Below, one piece after another: positions 16,483 through 23,062 of a DNA stretch of 25,107 bases. This stretch comes from Lysobacter_K sp043738095. GTDB taxonomy: Bacteria; Pseudomonadota; Gammaproteobacteria; Xanthomonadales; Xanthomonadaceae. The stretch is taken from the NCBI GenBank assembly GCA_043738095.1, contig JAYSZI010000033.1, positions 1-25,107 on the forward strand. The letters run 5' to 3'. Position 1 is the stretch's first letter; every line of letters starts with the position of its first letter. The notes beneath the pieces are model-generated. The model was not told the origin of the DNA. It did not search any database and was given only the letters and a program-made list of their open reading frames with translations. A program made the position numbers and the translations under genes.

Positions 16483-16534
16483 GACTCCGGGCCAATGCAC
16501 TTTTGGTCCGCGCCCCCGCCCATCGGAGACCGTC

Positions 16535-17563
16535 ATGGCCCGCGACCTCAACGACACGCTGATCTTCGTCAAGGTGGTCGAACACGGCAGCTTCATTTCC
16601 GCCGCGCGCGCGCTGCGTCTGCCCAAGACCACCGTCAGCCGCAAGGTGATCGACCTTGAGACGCGGCTGGGCGCGCAACTGCTGCATCGCACGACGCGCA
16701 AGCTCGGCTTGACCGAAGCGGGCAACATCTACTTCGAGCATTGCCAGCGCATCGCGCGCGATCTCGACGAGGCTGAAAGCGCGGTCGGGCAATTGCAGGG
16801 CGGGCCGCGCGGCTGGTTGCGTTTTACCGCGCCGTATTCGATGGGCATCGACAAGATCGCGCCGCTGCTCGGCGAGTTCCACGCGCGTCATCCGGAAGTG
16901 CGCATCGAGATGGTGCTCAGCAACGAACCGCTGGATCTGATCGACAAGGAAATCGACGTCGCCCTGCGCATCGGCCACTTGCCGGACTCCAATCTGATCG
17001 CGCGCCGGCTCGCGGTGTTCCGTACCCAGGTCTACGCCAGCACGTACTACCTCGAGCGCCACGGTGAGCCGCTGCATCCCGACGACCTGCAGCACCACCG
17101 CGCGTTGGCGATGCAGAAGGCGCGGCGCAACGGCGGCTATGTGTGGACGCTCAACGACGGCGAACGCGATGTCGATTACGCGATCGCGCCGGTGCTGGTC
17201 GCCAACGACCCGGGTGCGCTCAAGGGCGCGCTGCTGTGCGGCGAGGGCCTGATGCTCGCGACCGACGTCATGGTCAAGGCCTATGCCGAACAGGGCTACG
17301 TGCAGCGCGTGCTCGCCGGCTGGACCGGCCCGGAGTACGAATTCAACGCGGTGTTCCCGCGCGGCCAGATGCAGTCGCCGAAGATCCGCGCGTTCGTCGA
17401 TTTCCTGGTCGAGCGGCTGAACTTCGACGCCGACTACATGCAGATGCTGTGCCCGAACCGGCAGATGATGATCGACGCCGCCGATGCGGCGCGGACCGCG
17501 CTGACGGGGGAATTCGCGCTCGGCCCGCACGAACGGGCGGCAGAAGTGGTGCATAACGCGTAG
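16535..17563 (+). CDS. LysR-family transcriptional regulator (efflux operon regulator)
   Basis: The 342-residue protein has an N-terminal winged helix-turn-helix (SFISAARALRLPKTTVSRKV, about residues 19-38), a linker helix and a periplasmic-binding-like effector domain from about residue 93 (GWLRFTAPYSMGIDKIAPLL). The DLNDTLIFVKVVEHGSF start places it near the CrgA/AaeR-type branch. It is about 35 residues longer than average because of a C-terminal extension. CGGAG (16524-16528) is its ribosome binding site. Divergent orientation to the efflux operon is the usual arrangement for a LysR activator of its target. The inducer is unknown. A hairpin without a T-run (17605-17637) lies 41 bases after the stop. 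Confidence 0.93.
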   Translation: MARDLNDTLIFVKVVEHGSFISAARALRLPKTTVSRKVIDLETRLGAQLLHRTTRKLGLTEAGNIYFEHCQRIARDLDEAESAVGQLQGGPRGWLRFTAPYSMGIDKIAPLLGEFHARHPEVRIEMVLSNEPLDLIDKEIDVALRIGHLPDSNLIARRLAVFRTQVYASTYYLERHGEPLHPDDLQHHRALAMQKARRNGGYVWTLNDGERDVDYAIAPVLVANDPGALKGALLCGEGLMLATDVMVKAYAEQGYVQRVLAGWTGPEYEFNAVFPRGQMQSPKIRAFVDFLVERLNFDADYMQMLCPNRQMMIDAADAARTALTGEFALGPHERAAEVVHNA

Positions 17564-17733
17564 CTAGGCAATCGCGGCATCGTCGCGCTGACGCGCGTTG
17601 CCTGCGGAGTTGGTCTTTCGGCGAACGCCGGACTCCGATGTGCGGGGAGTTCATGCGTGCGCAGTGCCGCTGCCGCAAGCCAGTCACATGTGCTCGCTAG
17701 CCTGCCGGCTCTTGTTGCGCTGGGGACGCATCC

Positions 17734-17966
17734 ATGTCCTACGTCGGAAGGTGGGTCGTGGCCGCAGTGCTGGTGGCGATGATCGGCTGCAGTGGCGAGG
17801 CGCCTGAGATCGCCCGGTCGCCAGGCGATGCAGTGCCCGCCGTCGCGATGCAGGTTCTGGAGAAGTACCGGGCGACGGCAGCGTCGTCGGGCCGCAGGTG
17901 CTGTCTGCCAGTCCCGCCGGCATCTTCGACGAGGCCGCGATGAATTTCCGTCTCCCCAAGAATTAG
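17734..17966 (+). pseudogene. Frameshifted lipoprotein with TonB C-terminal-like segment
   Basis: The frame from ATG 17734 encodes a lipoprotein-like signal (VVAAVLVAMIGCSG, Cys19) and continues to KYR near 17868-17871. It then turns arginine-rich. One frame over, from 17871, the sequence reads GDGSVVGPQVLSASPAGIFD then EAAMNFRLPKN and a TAG at 17964-17966. That pattern (DGSV, V-x-S-x-P-x-G-x-FD-x-AA) is typical of TonB C-terminal domains. The domain ends early, without the usual RxWRF strand. The simplest reading is a single-base indel near 17870 in an already shortened gene. A sequencing error is the alternative. Confidence 0.55.
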
Positions 17967-18044
17967 TGGTTAGAGGCTGTCGGCGGAGATCCATCGTTCC
18001 GGGAGGCGATTCCGGCCGCATCGGTAGCGACTCGTGGCGGCAGC

Positions 18045-18059
18045 GGCGACAATGCCGGC
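18045..18059 (+). promoter_or_regulatory. Possible -10 element placed for leaderless start of the esterase
   Basis: GACAAT (18048-18053) ends six bases before the esterase ATG and is flanked by CGGC/GCCG arms. No Shine-Dalgarno is present. The same geometry is seen at hemC. The -35 is not recognisable. Confidence 0.35.
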
Positions 18060-18746
18060 ATGGACAATTTGACCCCCAACTTGCTCGACACCGTCGAGCT
18101 CGAAACCGCCGCGTCGCCGACCTGGAGCGTGCTGTGGCTGCACGGCCTGGGCGCCGACGGCAACGACTTCGCCCCGATCGTTCCGGAATTGGTGCGCCGC
18201 GACTGGCCTGCGATCCGCTTCGTGTTCCCGCACGCGCCGGTGCGCGCGGTGACGATCAACAACGGCGCCCGCATGCGCGCGTGGTACGACATCAAGGATT
18301 TCGACCTCGCCAGCCGTGCCGACGAAACCGGCGTGCGCGAGTCGATCGTGCAGGTCGAGGCCTTGATTGCTCGCGAAGCCGCGCGCGGCGTGCCGGCTTC
18401 GCGCGTGCTGCTGGCCGGCTTCTCGCAGGGCGGCGCGATCACGCTCGCGGTTGGGTTGAGTCGGGACACGCCGTTGGCGGGACTAATCGCGCTGTCGGGC
18501 TACCTGCCGATGGCCGAGCGTCTGGTGGCGGACATGCCTGCCGTGGCCAGCACGCAGCCGCTGTTCATGGCCCACGGCCAGCAGGACACCGTGGTGCCGT
18601 ACCGTGCCGGCGAGCTCAGCGCCACGCGCCTGCGCGCGCTCAGCTTCACGGTCGACTGGCATGCCTACCCGATGGCGCATCAGGTCTGCGCCGAGCAGAT
18701 CCGCGACCTCGGTGATTGGCTGTCGCAGCGCTTAGCCACCGGCTGA
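18060..18746 (+). CDS. Carboxylesterase / phospholipase-family alpha/beta hydrolase
   Basis: The 228-residue serine hydrolase belongs to the carboxylesterase II (Abhydrolase_2) family. VLWLHGLGADGNDFAPIVPE near the N-terminus provides the oxyanion region. The nucleophile is Ser122 in GFSQGG, followed by Asp176 in GQQDTVVP and His207 in PMAHQV, giving a complete triad. There is no signal peptide, so it is cytoplasmic. Family members hydrolyse short-chain esters or lysophospholipids; the actual substrate is unknown. The start is ATG 18060; no ribosome binding site is seen. Confidence 0.94.
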   Translation: MDNLTPNLLDTVELETAASPTWSVLWLHGLGADGNDFAPIVPELVRRDWPAIRFVFPHAPVRAVTINNGARMRAWYDIKDFDLASRADETGVRESIVQVEALIAREAARGVPASRVLLAGFSQGGAITLAVGLSRDTPLAGLIALSGYLPMAERLVADMPAVASTQPLFMAHGQQDTVVPYRAGELSATRLRALSFTVDWHAYPMAHQVCAEQIRDLGDWLSQRLATG

Positions 18747-18855
18747 CACATTCGCGCATGACGGCCGCGCCGGGCCGGGGCTACTATCGGGTCAAGCCGG
18801 TTGCCATCCGCCGGCCGAGGGCACGGGGCGTCGAATCGATGAAGCGGGGCCGGCC

Positions 18856-19584
18856 ATGAAAGTAGTGATCGCCGACGACGAGCCGCTCGCGCGCGAACGC
18901 CTGCGCGCGCTGCTGGACGAACTGGGCGGGGTCGACGTGGTGGCCGAGGCCGCAGACGGTTTCGAAGCGCTGCATGCCTGCGCCGAACACCAACCCGACC
19001 TCGTGCTGCTCGACATCGCCATGCCCGGCATCGACGGTCTTGAGACCGCGCGCCATCTGGCCGCGTTTGACCCGCGCCCGGCCGTGGTGTTCTGCACCGC
19101 GTTTGACGCCCACGCGCTGTCCGCGTTCGACGCCGAAGCGATCGATTTCCTGGTCAAACCGGTGCGCCCCGAGCGCCTGGCCGCCGCGCTGCAACGCGTG
19201 CGTACGTTCGCCGCCGGCCGCGTCGCTGCACCCGCGACCACGCCGGGGCGCCGCCGCAGCCACCTGTGCGCGCGCCTGCGCGGCAGCCTGCGGCTGATCC
19301 CGCTCGAAGACGTCCACTACCTGCACGCCGAAGAGAAGTACGTGATCGTCCACCACGCGCGCGGCGAGGACCTGATCGAGGAGTCGCTGAAGTCGCTGGA
19401 GGAAGAGTTCGACGAGCGCTTCGTGCGCATCCACCGCAACTGCCTGGTGGCGCGCCACGAGATCGTGGAACTCAAACGCGACCCCGACGGCCACGTGCAC
19501 GCCGTGCTGCGCCATGGCAAGCAGCCGCTGGAAGTCAGCCGCCGCTGCGTGTCGGGGCTGCGCGAGACGCTCAAGCATCTTTAG
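18856..19584 (+). CDS. algR: LytTR response regulator (AlgR-like)
   Basis: The 242-residue two-component regulator has a receiver domain (residues 1-115) with acidic pocket Asp7/Asp8, phospho-acceptor Asp53 (LLDIAMPG), Thr81 and Lys101 (LVKP). A LytTR DNA-binding domain follows (about 135-240; LEDVHYLHAEEKYVIVHH and FVRIHRNCLVARHEIVELKR). Domain order, length and position directly before hemC match AlgR of pseudomonads and xanthomonads, which controls pili and surface traits. The partner sensor AlgZ/FimS, usually upstream, is not in the adjacent DNA, where an esterase sits instead. The symbol rests on synteny. Confidence 0.85.
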   Translation: MKVVIADDEPLARERLRALLDELGGVDVVAEAADGFEALHACAEHQPDLVLLDIAMPGIDGLETARHLAAFDPRPAVVFCTAFDAHALSAFDAEAIDFLVKPVRPERLAAALQRVRTFAAGRVAAPATTPGRRRSHLCARLRGSLRLIPLEDVHYLHAEEKYVIVHHARGEDLIEESLKSLEEEFDERFVRIHRNCLVARHEIVELKRDPDGHVHAVLRHGKQPLEVSRRCVSGLRETLKHL

Positions 19585-19651
19585 GTTGGGTTGACGACGT
19601 GCGGTTGGACGCGGGGGTGTTGTAGGAGTCCCCGGTACCTGCCCCGATCTC

Positions 19652-19667
19652 GGGCGATAATCCGCCC
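19652..19667 (+). promoter_or_regulatory. Possible -10 element for leaderless hemC transcription
   Basis: GATAAT (19656-19661) matches the -10 consensus in five of six positions and ends six bases before the hemC ATG. GGGCG and CGCCC flank it as an inverted repeat. There is no Shine-Dalgarno in between. If used, the mRNA would start at or next to the ATG. Confidence 0.4.
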
Positions 19668-20585
19668 ATGAAAACCCTGCGCATCGCCACCCGCAAAAGC
19701 CCGCTCGCGCTATGGCAGAGCGAGCACGTCGCCGCCGCGCTGCAGGCCGCCCACCCCGGCCTTGCCGTGACGCTGGTGCCGATGAGCACACGCGGCGACG
19801 AGGTGCTCGACCGCTCGCTGGCGGCGATCGGCGGCAAGGGTCTGTTTCTCAAGGAGCTCGAACTGGCGATGCAACGCGGCGACGCCGATTGCGCCGTGCA
19901 TTCGCTCAAGGACGTGCCGATGGAGCTCGAAGCCGGCTTCGCCCTGCCGGCGATCCTAGCGCGCGCCGACTACGCCGACGCATTCGTCAGCAACCACCAC
20001 GCCGGAATCGACGCGCTGCCTCCGGGCGCGATCGTCGGCACATCGTCGTTGCGGCGCCAGGCGCAGTTGCGCGCGTTGCGGCCGGACCTGGACCTGCGCG
20101 ACCTGCGCGGCAACGTCAACACGCGACTGGCCAAGCTCGACGCCGGCGACTACGACGCGATCGTGCTGGCCTGCGCCGGATTGCAGCGGCTGGATTTCAG
20201 CGATCGCATCCGCGTGCGGCTGGTGGCACCGCAGTGGCTGCCGGCGCCGGCGCAGGGCGCGATCGCAGTCGAATGCCGCGACGACGACGCCGCCACCCGC
20301 GCGCTGTGCGCCGCGCTCGACCACGCCGACACGCGCACCTGCGTCGAAGCCGAGCGCGCGATGAACCGCGCCTTGCACGGCAGCTGCCACGTGCCGGTAG
20401 CGGCGTACGCGCAACTCGACGGCGCGCGCCTGACCTTGCATGGTCTGGTCGGCTCGGCGGCCGACGGCCGCGCGGTGCGGGCAGAAGCCCATGGCCGCGG
20501 CGATGCGCCCGACTGCCTGGGCATCGAAGTGGGGCAACTGCTGTTGGCGCAGGGGGCGCGCGAGTTGATCGGCGTTATCGAGTAG
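19668..20585 (+). CDS. hemC: Porphobilinogen deaminase (hydroxymethylbilane synthase)
   Basis: The 305-residue enzyme condenses four porphobilinogen units to hydroxymethylbilane in haem biosynthesis. Conserved elements are IATRKSPLALWQSEHV at the N-terminus, STRGDEVLDR, AVHSLKDVPMELEAGF with the catalytic aspartate (Asp82), VGTSSLRRQAQLRA, LRGNVNTRLAKLD, and the dipyrromethane-cofactor cysteine Cys240 in GSCHVPVAAYA. The length is normal. hemD, which often follows hemC, is absent, and the next gene is convergent. No clear terminator is visible in the 141 bases after the stop. Confidence 0.97.
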   Translation: MKTLRIATRKSPLALWQSEHVAAALQAAHPGLAVTLVPMSTRGDEVLDRSLAAIGGKGLFLKELELAMQRGDADCAVHSLKDVPMELEAGFALPAILARADYADAFVSNHHAGIDALPPGAIVGTSSLRRQAQLRALRPDLDLRDLRGNVNTRLAKLDAGDYDAIVLACAGLQRLDFSDRIRVRLVAPQWLPAPAQGAIAVECRDDDAATRALCAALDHADTRTCVEAERAMNRALHGSCHVPVAAYAQLDGARLTLHGLVGSAADGRAVRAEAHGRGDAPDCLGIEVGQLLLAQGARELIGVIE

Positions 20586-20726
20586 CGCGGTGCTTACGGG
20601 GAAGCCGAATACTGCTCGGCTCGGGCAATGGGAAAGCCCAGGATGGTTTTCAGTACCTCTAAAGAATAAGTCACGCTCGCGCAGAGCAGGACTGGGTGCC
20701 CGATGGACAGCGCACTGTCGTCGCCC

Positions 20727-21686
20727 TCAGTAGTACAACGTCACCAAATGCTTGGCCTGGGCGAAGAACAACCAGCGCTCTACCAGCGCCCCGGCCAATG
20801 CCGCCGATGCCGCGAGCGGGAACGCCACGATGGCGCTCGCAGGCAGCAGCCACGCCATTGCCGCAAGCACCAACGGCAGCCCTGAGAACATCAGCAACGC
20901 AATCGTCCGCAACTTGCGTGCGTGCTTGCGCGCGACCACGAAACCCATCTCACGCGTGAGGTAGTTGTCGTCGGTGTGGGGGCGCTCGAACACGCCTATT
21001 TCTCGGTTCGGCAAGCCAACCGCATCACCACGGGTGACGGTCAGTGCAGTGCGGTCTAGATCGCGCCAATAGACCAGCTTGGTCGCGCCCGTGGCCAGCG
21101 CCGCCGCTGCGATCAGCAGCGCGAGCCCGTTGCCGGCGCCGCCCAGCGCGCCAAACACGCTCAGTCCCGCCGCGAGCAACGCGCTGCCGCACAGCAGCGA
21201 GAACAGCAAGTACGCCGGCACTACCAACGGGTGCCGCCACGCGGGGATCGGCTTCAGCGACGCGTAGATCATCGCGGTGCAGACTACGGTCAGTATCGCG
21301 CCGACGATCGCCGCCACGCAGATGGCGATGCCCCAGGCGTTGCCGTGCAGTACCGGCAGGTTTGCGTCCGCGGCAATCAGATTCGGCAGCAGCAATGCGC
21401 CCAATGCCAGCGCCGGCACGTAGGTCAGCAGCGCCAGCACGCCTTCGCGCGACAGCCACGAGCTGCGCCATTGCGACACCGCGCGCCAGGCGCGCAGCGG
21501 CTTGCCCAGGTGCGCCAGCGAACTGAGCAGGCCGACGGTGATCATCAGCAATGCCAGCGCCAGTAACGCGAGCAGCGCGCGTGCGGATTGCGTCTGAGCG
21601 AGGGTCGCGAACGCGATTGCCGCCAGCAGGCCGTAGCCGGCGCCCGACAGGGTGGTGAAAAAGATGACGGAGAAGGCGGGATGCAT
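20727..21686 (-). CDS. DmsC-family membrane anchor of a molybdoenzyme
   Basis: The 319-residue membrane protein with about eight hydrophobic helices begins MHPAFSVIFFTTLSGAGYGL, typical of DmsC/SoeC anchors. Other matches are SSLAHLGKPLRAWRAVSQWRSSW with SREG following, and a hydrophilic loop with DDNYLTREMGFVVARKHARK near the C-terminus. The anchor holds the molybdenum and iron-sulfur subunits on the cytoplasmic or periplasmic face and exchanges electrons with quinone. The start is ATG 21686, one base after the stop of the preceding ORF; the frame is open to 21752. It is the last gene of the operon and converges on hemC. Confidence 0.92.
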   Translation of the reverse strand: MHPAFSVIFFTTLSGAGYGLLAAIAFATLAQTQSARALLALLALALLMITVGLLSSLAHLGKPLRAWRAVSQWRSSWLSREGVLALLTYVPALALGALLLPNLIAADANLPVLHGNAWGIAICVAAIVGAILTVVCTAMIYASLKPIPAWRHPLVVPAYLLFSLLCGSALLAAGLSVFGALGGAGNGLALLIAAAALATGATKLVYWRDLDRTALTVTRGDAVGLPNREIGVFERPHTDDNYLTREMGFVVARKHARKLRTIALLMFSGLPLVLAAMAWLLPASAIVAFPLAASAALAGALVERWLFFAQAKHLVTLYY

Positions 21687-21687
21687 A

Positions 21688-21999
21688 TCAGCGCGCCGGG
21701 GTTGATCTGAGCCAGTTCGGATTGCTCCAAGCCGGGTGACACGGCGATCCAAACAGGCTCGGATCGACCGCGGGCGCCCATGCTCGCGGGCTAAGATCGA
21801 CCAAGGCGCTCAGATCGATAGCGGCGGACGATGCGAGCCCGACGGGCGACTCGCTCGTCGCGACTCGAGCCGCAGTCCGCGTGAAGCCAAAGGCGGAACT
21901 CGGGGTGCTCGCGAGCCGCAACATTCTCGGCGAAAGCCCGCGGTTTACGCTGCGCCGTACCGAGCCTGAGCGCGCGCCAGGATCGATATCGATGCTCAT
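21688..21999 (-). CDS. Doubtful 103-residue ORF filling the gap between FeS and anchor genes
   Basis: The ATG overlaps the stop of the iron-sulfur subunit as ATGA, and the TGA ends one base before the anchor ATG, exactly as expected for a coupled operon gene. The deduced protein is Ser/Ala/Arg-rich with no membrane helix or known motif. Toward its C-terminus it repeats a (V/I)D(L/P)S unit three times (IDLSAL, VDLSPR, VDPSLF), reflecting recurring GATC-N2-AGC in the DNA. Composition resembles translated non-coding sequence, so the perfect fit may be chance or the remnant of an inserted repeat. No function is assigned. Confidence 0.35.
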   Translation of the reverse strand: MSIDIDPGARSGSVRRSVNRGLSPRMLRLASTPSSAFGFTRTAARVATSESPVGLASSAAIDLSALVDLSPRAWAPAVDPSLFGSPCHPAWSNPNWLRSTPAR

Positions 22000-22850
22000 C
22001 GCGACAGCACCCGGTCAAGCCAGCGCAGCGCCGGCGACAACGCGGCGGTGTCGAGCGGCTCAGCCGGCAAGACGGCCGCCGCCGACGTCTCCGCCCCACC
22101 TGCGCGCCGCGGCCGCGGCGGCAGGTACTGGTTGACCGGTTTGTAACCCAGCGCCGGCATCAGGTCGACGCCGCCGCGCGCGGCCACCAGCTTGGACACC
22201 TTGGACGCAGGATCGCCGAGGTCACCGAAGTGGCGCGCCTTGGTCGGGCAGGCCTGCACGCAGGCCGGTTGCCGCTCAGCTTCGTCGAGGTGCTCGTTGT
22301 AGATGCGATCGATGCACAGGGTGCATTTCTTCATCACGCCTTCGACGTGCGAATACTCGCGGGCACCGTACGGGCAGGCCCACGAGCACAGCTTGCAGCC
22401 GATGCACTTGTCCTCATCGACCAGCACGATGCCGTCTTCGGCGCGCTTGTAGCTGGCGCCAGTCGGGCACACGGTCACGCAGGCCGGCTCCTCGCAATGC
22501 AGGCAGCTGCGCGGAAAATGCAGCGTCATCGCTGGTTGCGCGGCCTCGGTGGCGAGGCTATGGCTCGACGCGCAGGCACTGCGCGCAGCGGGCGCGCTGG
22601 GCACCGCCGCGGCGTGCGGGTCGAACGCCGGCGTGGTGAAGTCGGACGCTGCGACTTCATAGCTGTGCACGCGATTGAACCAAACCCCAGTAGGGTCCTT
22701 GCCGTACGGCTGCTCGTCGGTGAGCGGCGCGGAGAAACCGCCCGCGTTCCACTCCTTGCACGCGACCGCACACGCATGGCAACCGACGCAGGTGTCGAGG
22801 TCGATCACCAGGCCCATCTTTATTTTGGATGGCGGCGGCAGATCGGTCAT
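21996..22850 (-). CDS. Four-cluster [4Fe-4S] ferredoxin-like subunit (DmsB/SoeB-like)
   Basis: The 284-residue electron-transfer subunit has four cysteine groups: CVGCHACAVAC (residues 21-31), CLHCEEPACVTVCP, CIGCKLCSWACP, and CTLC with a distal CVQACP. These account for four cubane clusters linking the molybdenum subunit to the membrane anchor. The C-terminal ALGYKPVNQYLPPRPRR resembles SoeB-type subunits of sulfite-oxidising complexes, judged from memory. Between cluster groups one and two lies an unusual Ala/Ser/Pro-rich segment with an extra Cys (about residues 75-105). ATG 22850 overlaps the preceding stop (ATGA). The frame is open far upstream, but that part is not family-like. Confidence 0.93.
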   Translation of the reverse strand: MTDLPPPSKIKMGLVIDLDTCVGCHACAVACKEWNAGGFSAPLTDEQPYGKDPTGVWFNRVHSYEVAASDFTTPAFDPHAAAVPSAPAARSACASSHSLATEAAQPAMTLHFPRSCLHCEEPACVTVCPTGASYKRAEDGIVLVDEDKCIGCKLCSWACPYGAREYSHVEGVMKKCTLCIDRIYNEHLDEAERQPACVQACPTKARHFGDLGDPASKVSKLVAARGGVDLMPALGYKPVNQYLPPRPRRAGGAETSAAAVLPAEPLDTAALSPALRWLDRVLSR

Positions 22851-23062
22851 TTCGCTTTCCTGGTCGCGATCAGCCAGACGCCCACCGCAAAGATCGCGAT
22901 GCCGAAACTCACGCTCGGCAGCATCGCGACCAGCACGGGCGTCAGCGACGTCGCCTCCGCCGCCAGATTGATCGGGTCGAACGCGCCCAGGCCAAGCAGC
23001 ACCACCAGCGCGAAGCCAATCGCGACGCACAGCCAGCCGGCCAGCAGGCGCATCAAGTTCAT
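22847..23062 (-). CDS. 71-residue two-helix membrane protein in the molybdoenzyme operon
   Basis: The product (MNLMRLLAGWLCVAIGFALV...WLIATRKAK) consists of two hydrophobic helices (about residues 5-27 and 44-65) joined by an acidic loop, with a basic C-terminal end. Its ATG overlaps the catalytic-subunit stop and its TGA overlaps the iron-sulfur subunit start, both as ATGA. Co-translation with the complex is therefore very likely. I recognise no family. It could be an accessory membrane subunit or assembly factor of the complex, which is inference. Confidence 0.82.
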   Translation of the reverse strand: MNLMRLLAGWLCVAIGFALVVLLGLGAFDPINLAAEATSLTPVLVAMLPSVSFGIAIFAVGVWLIATRKAK

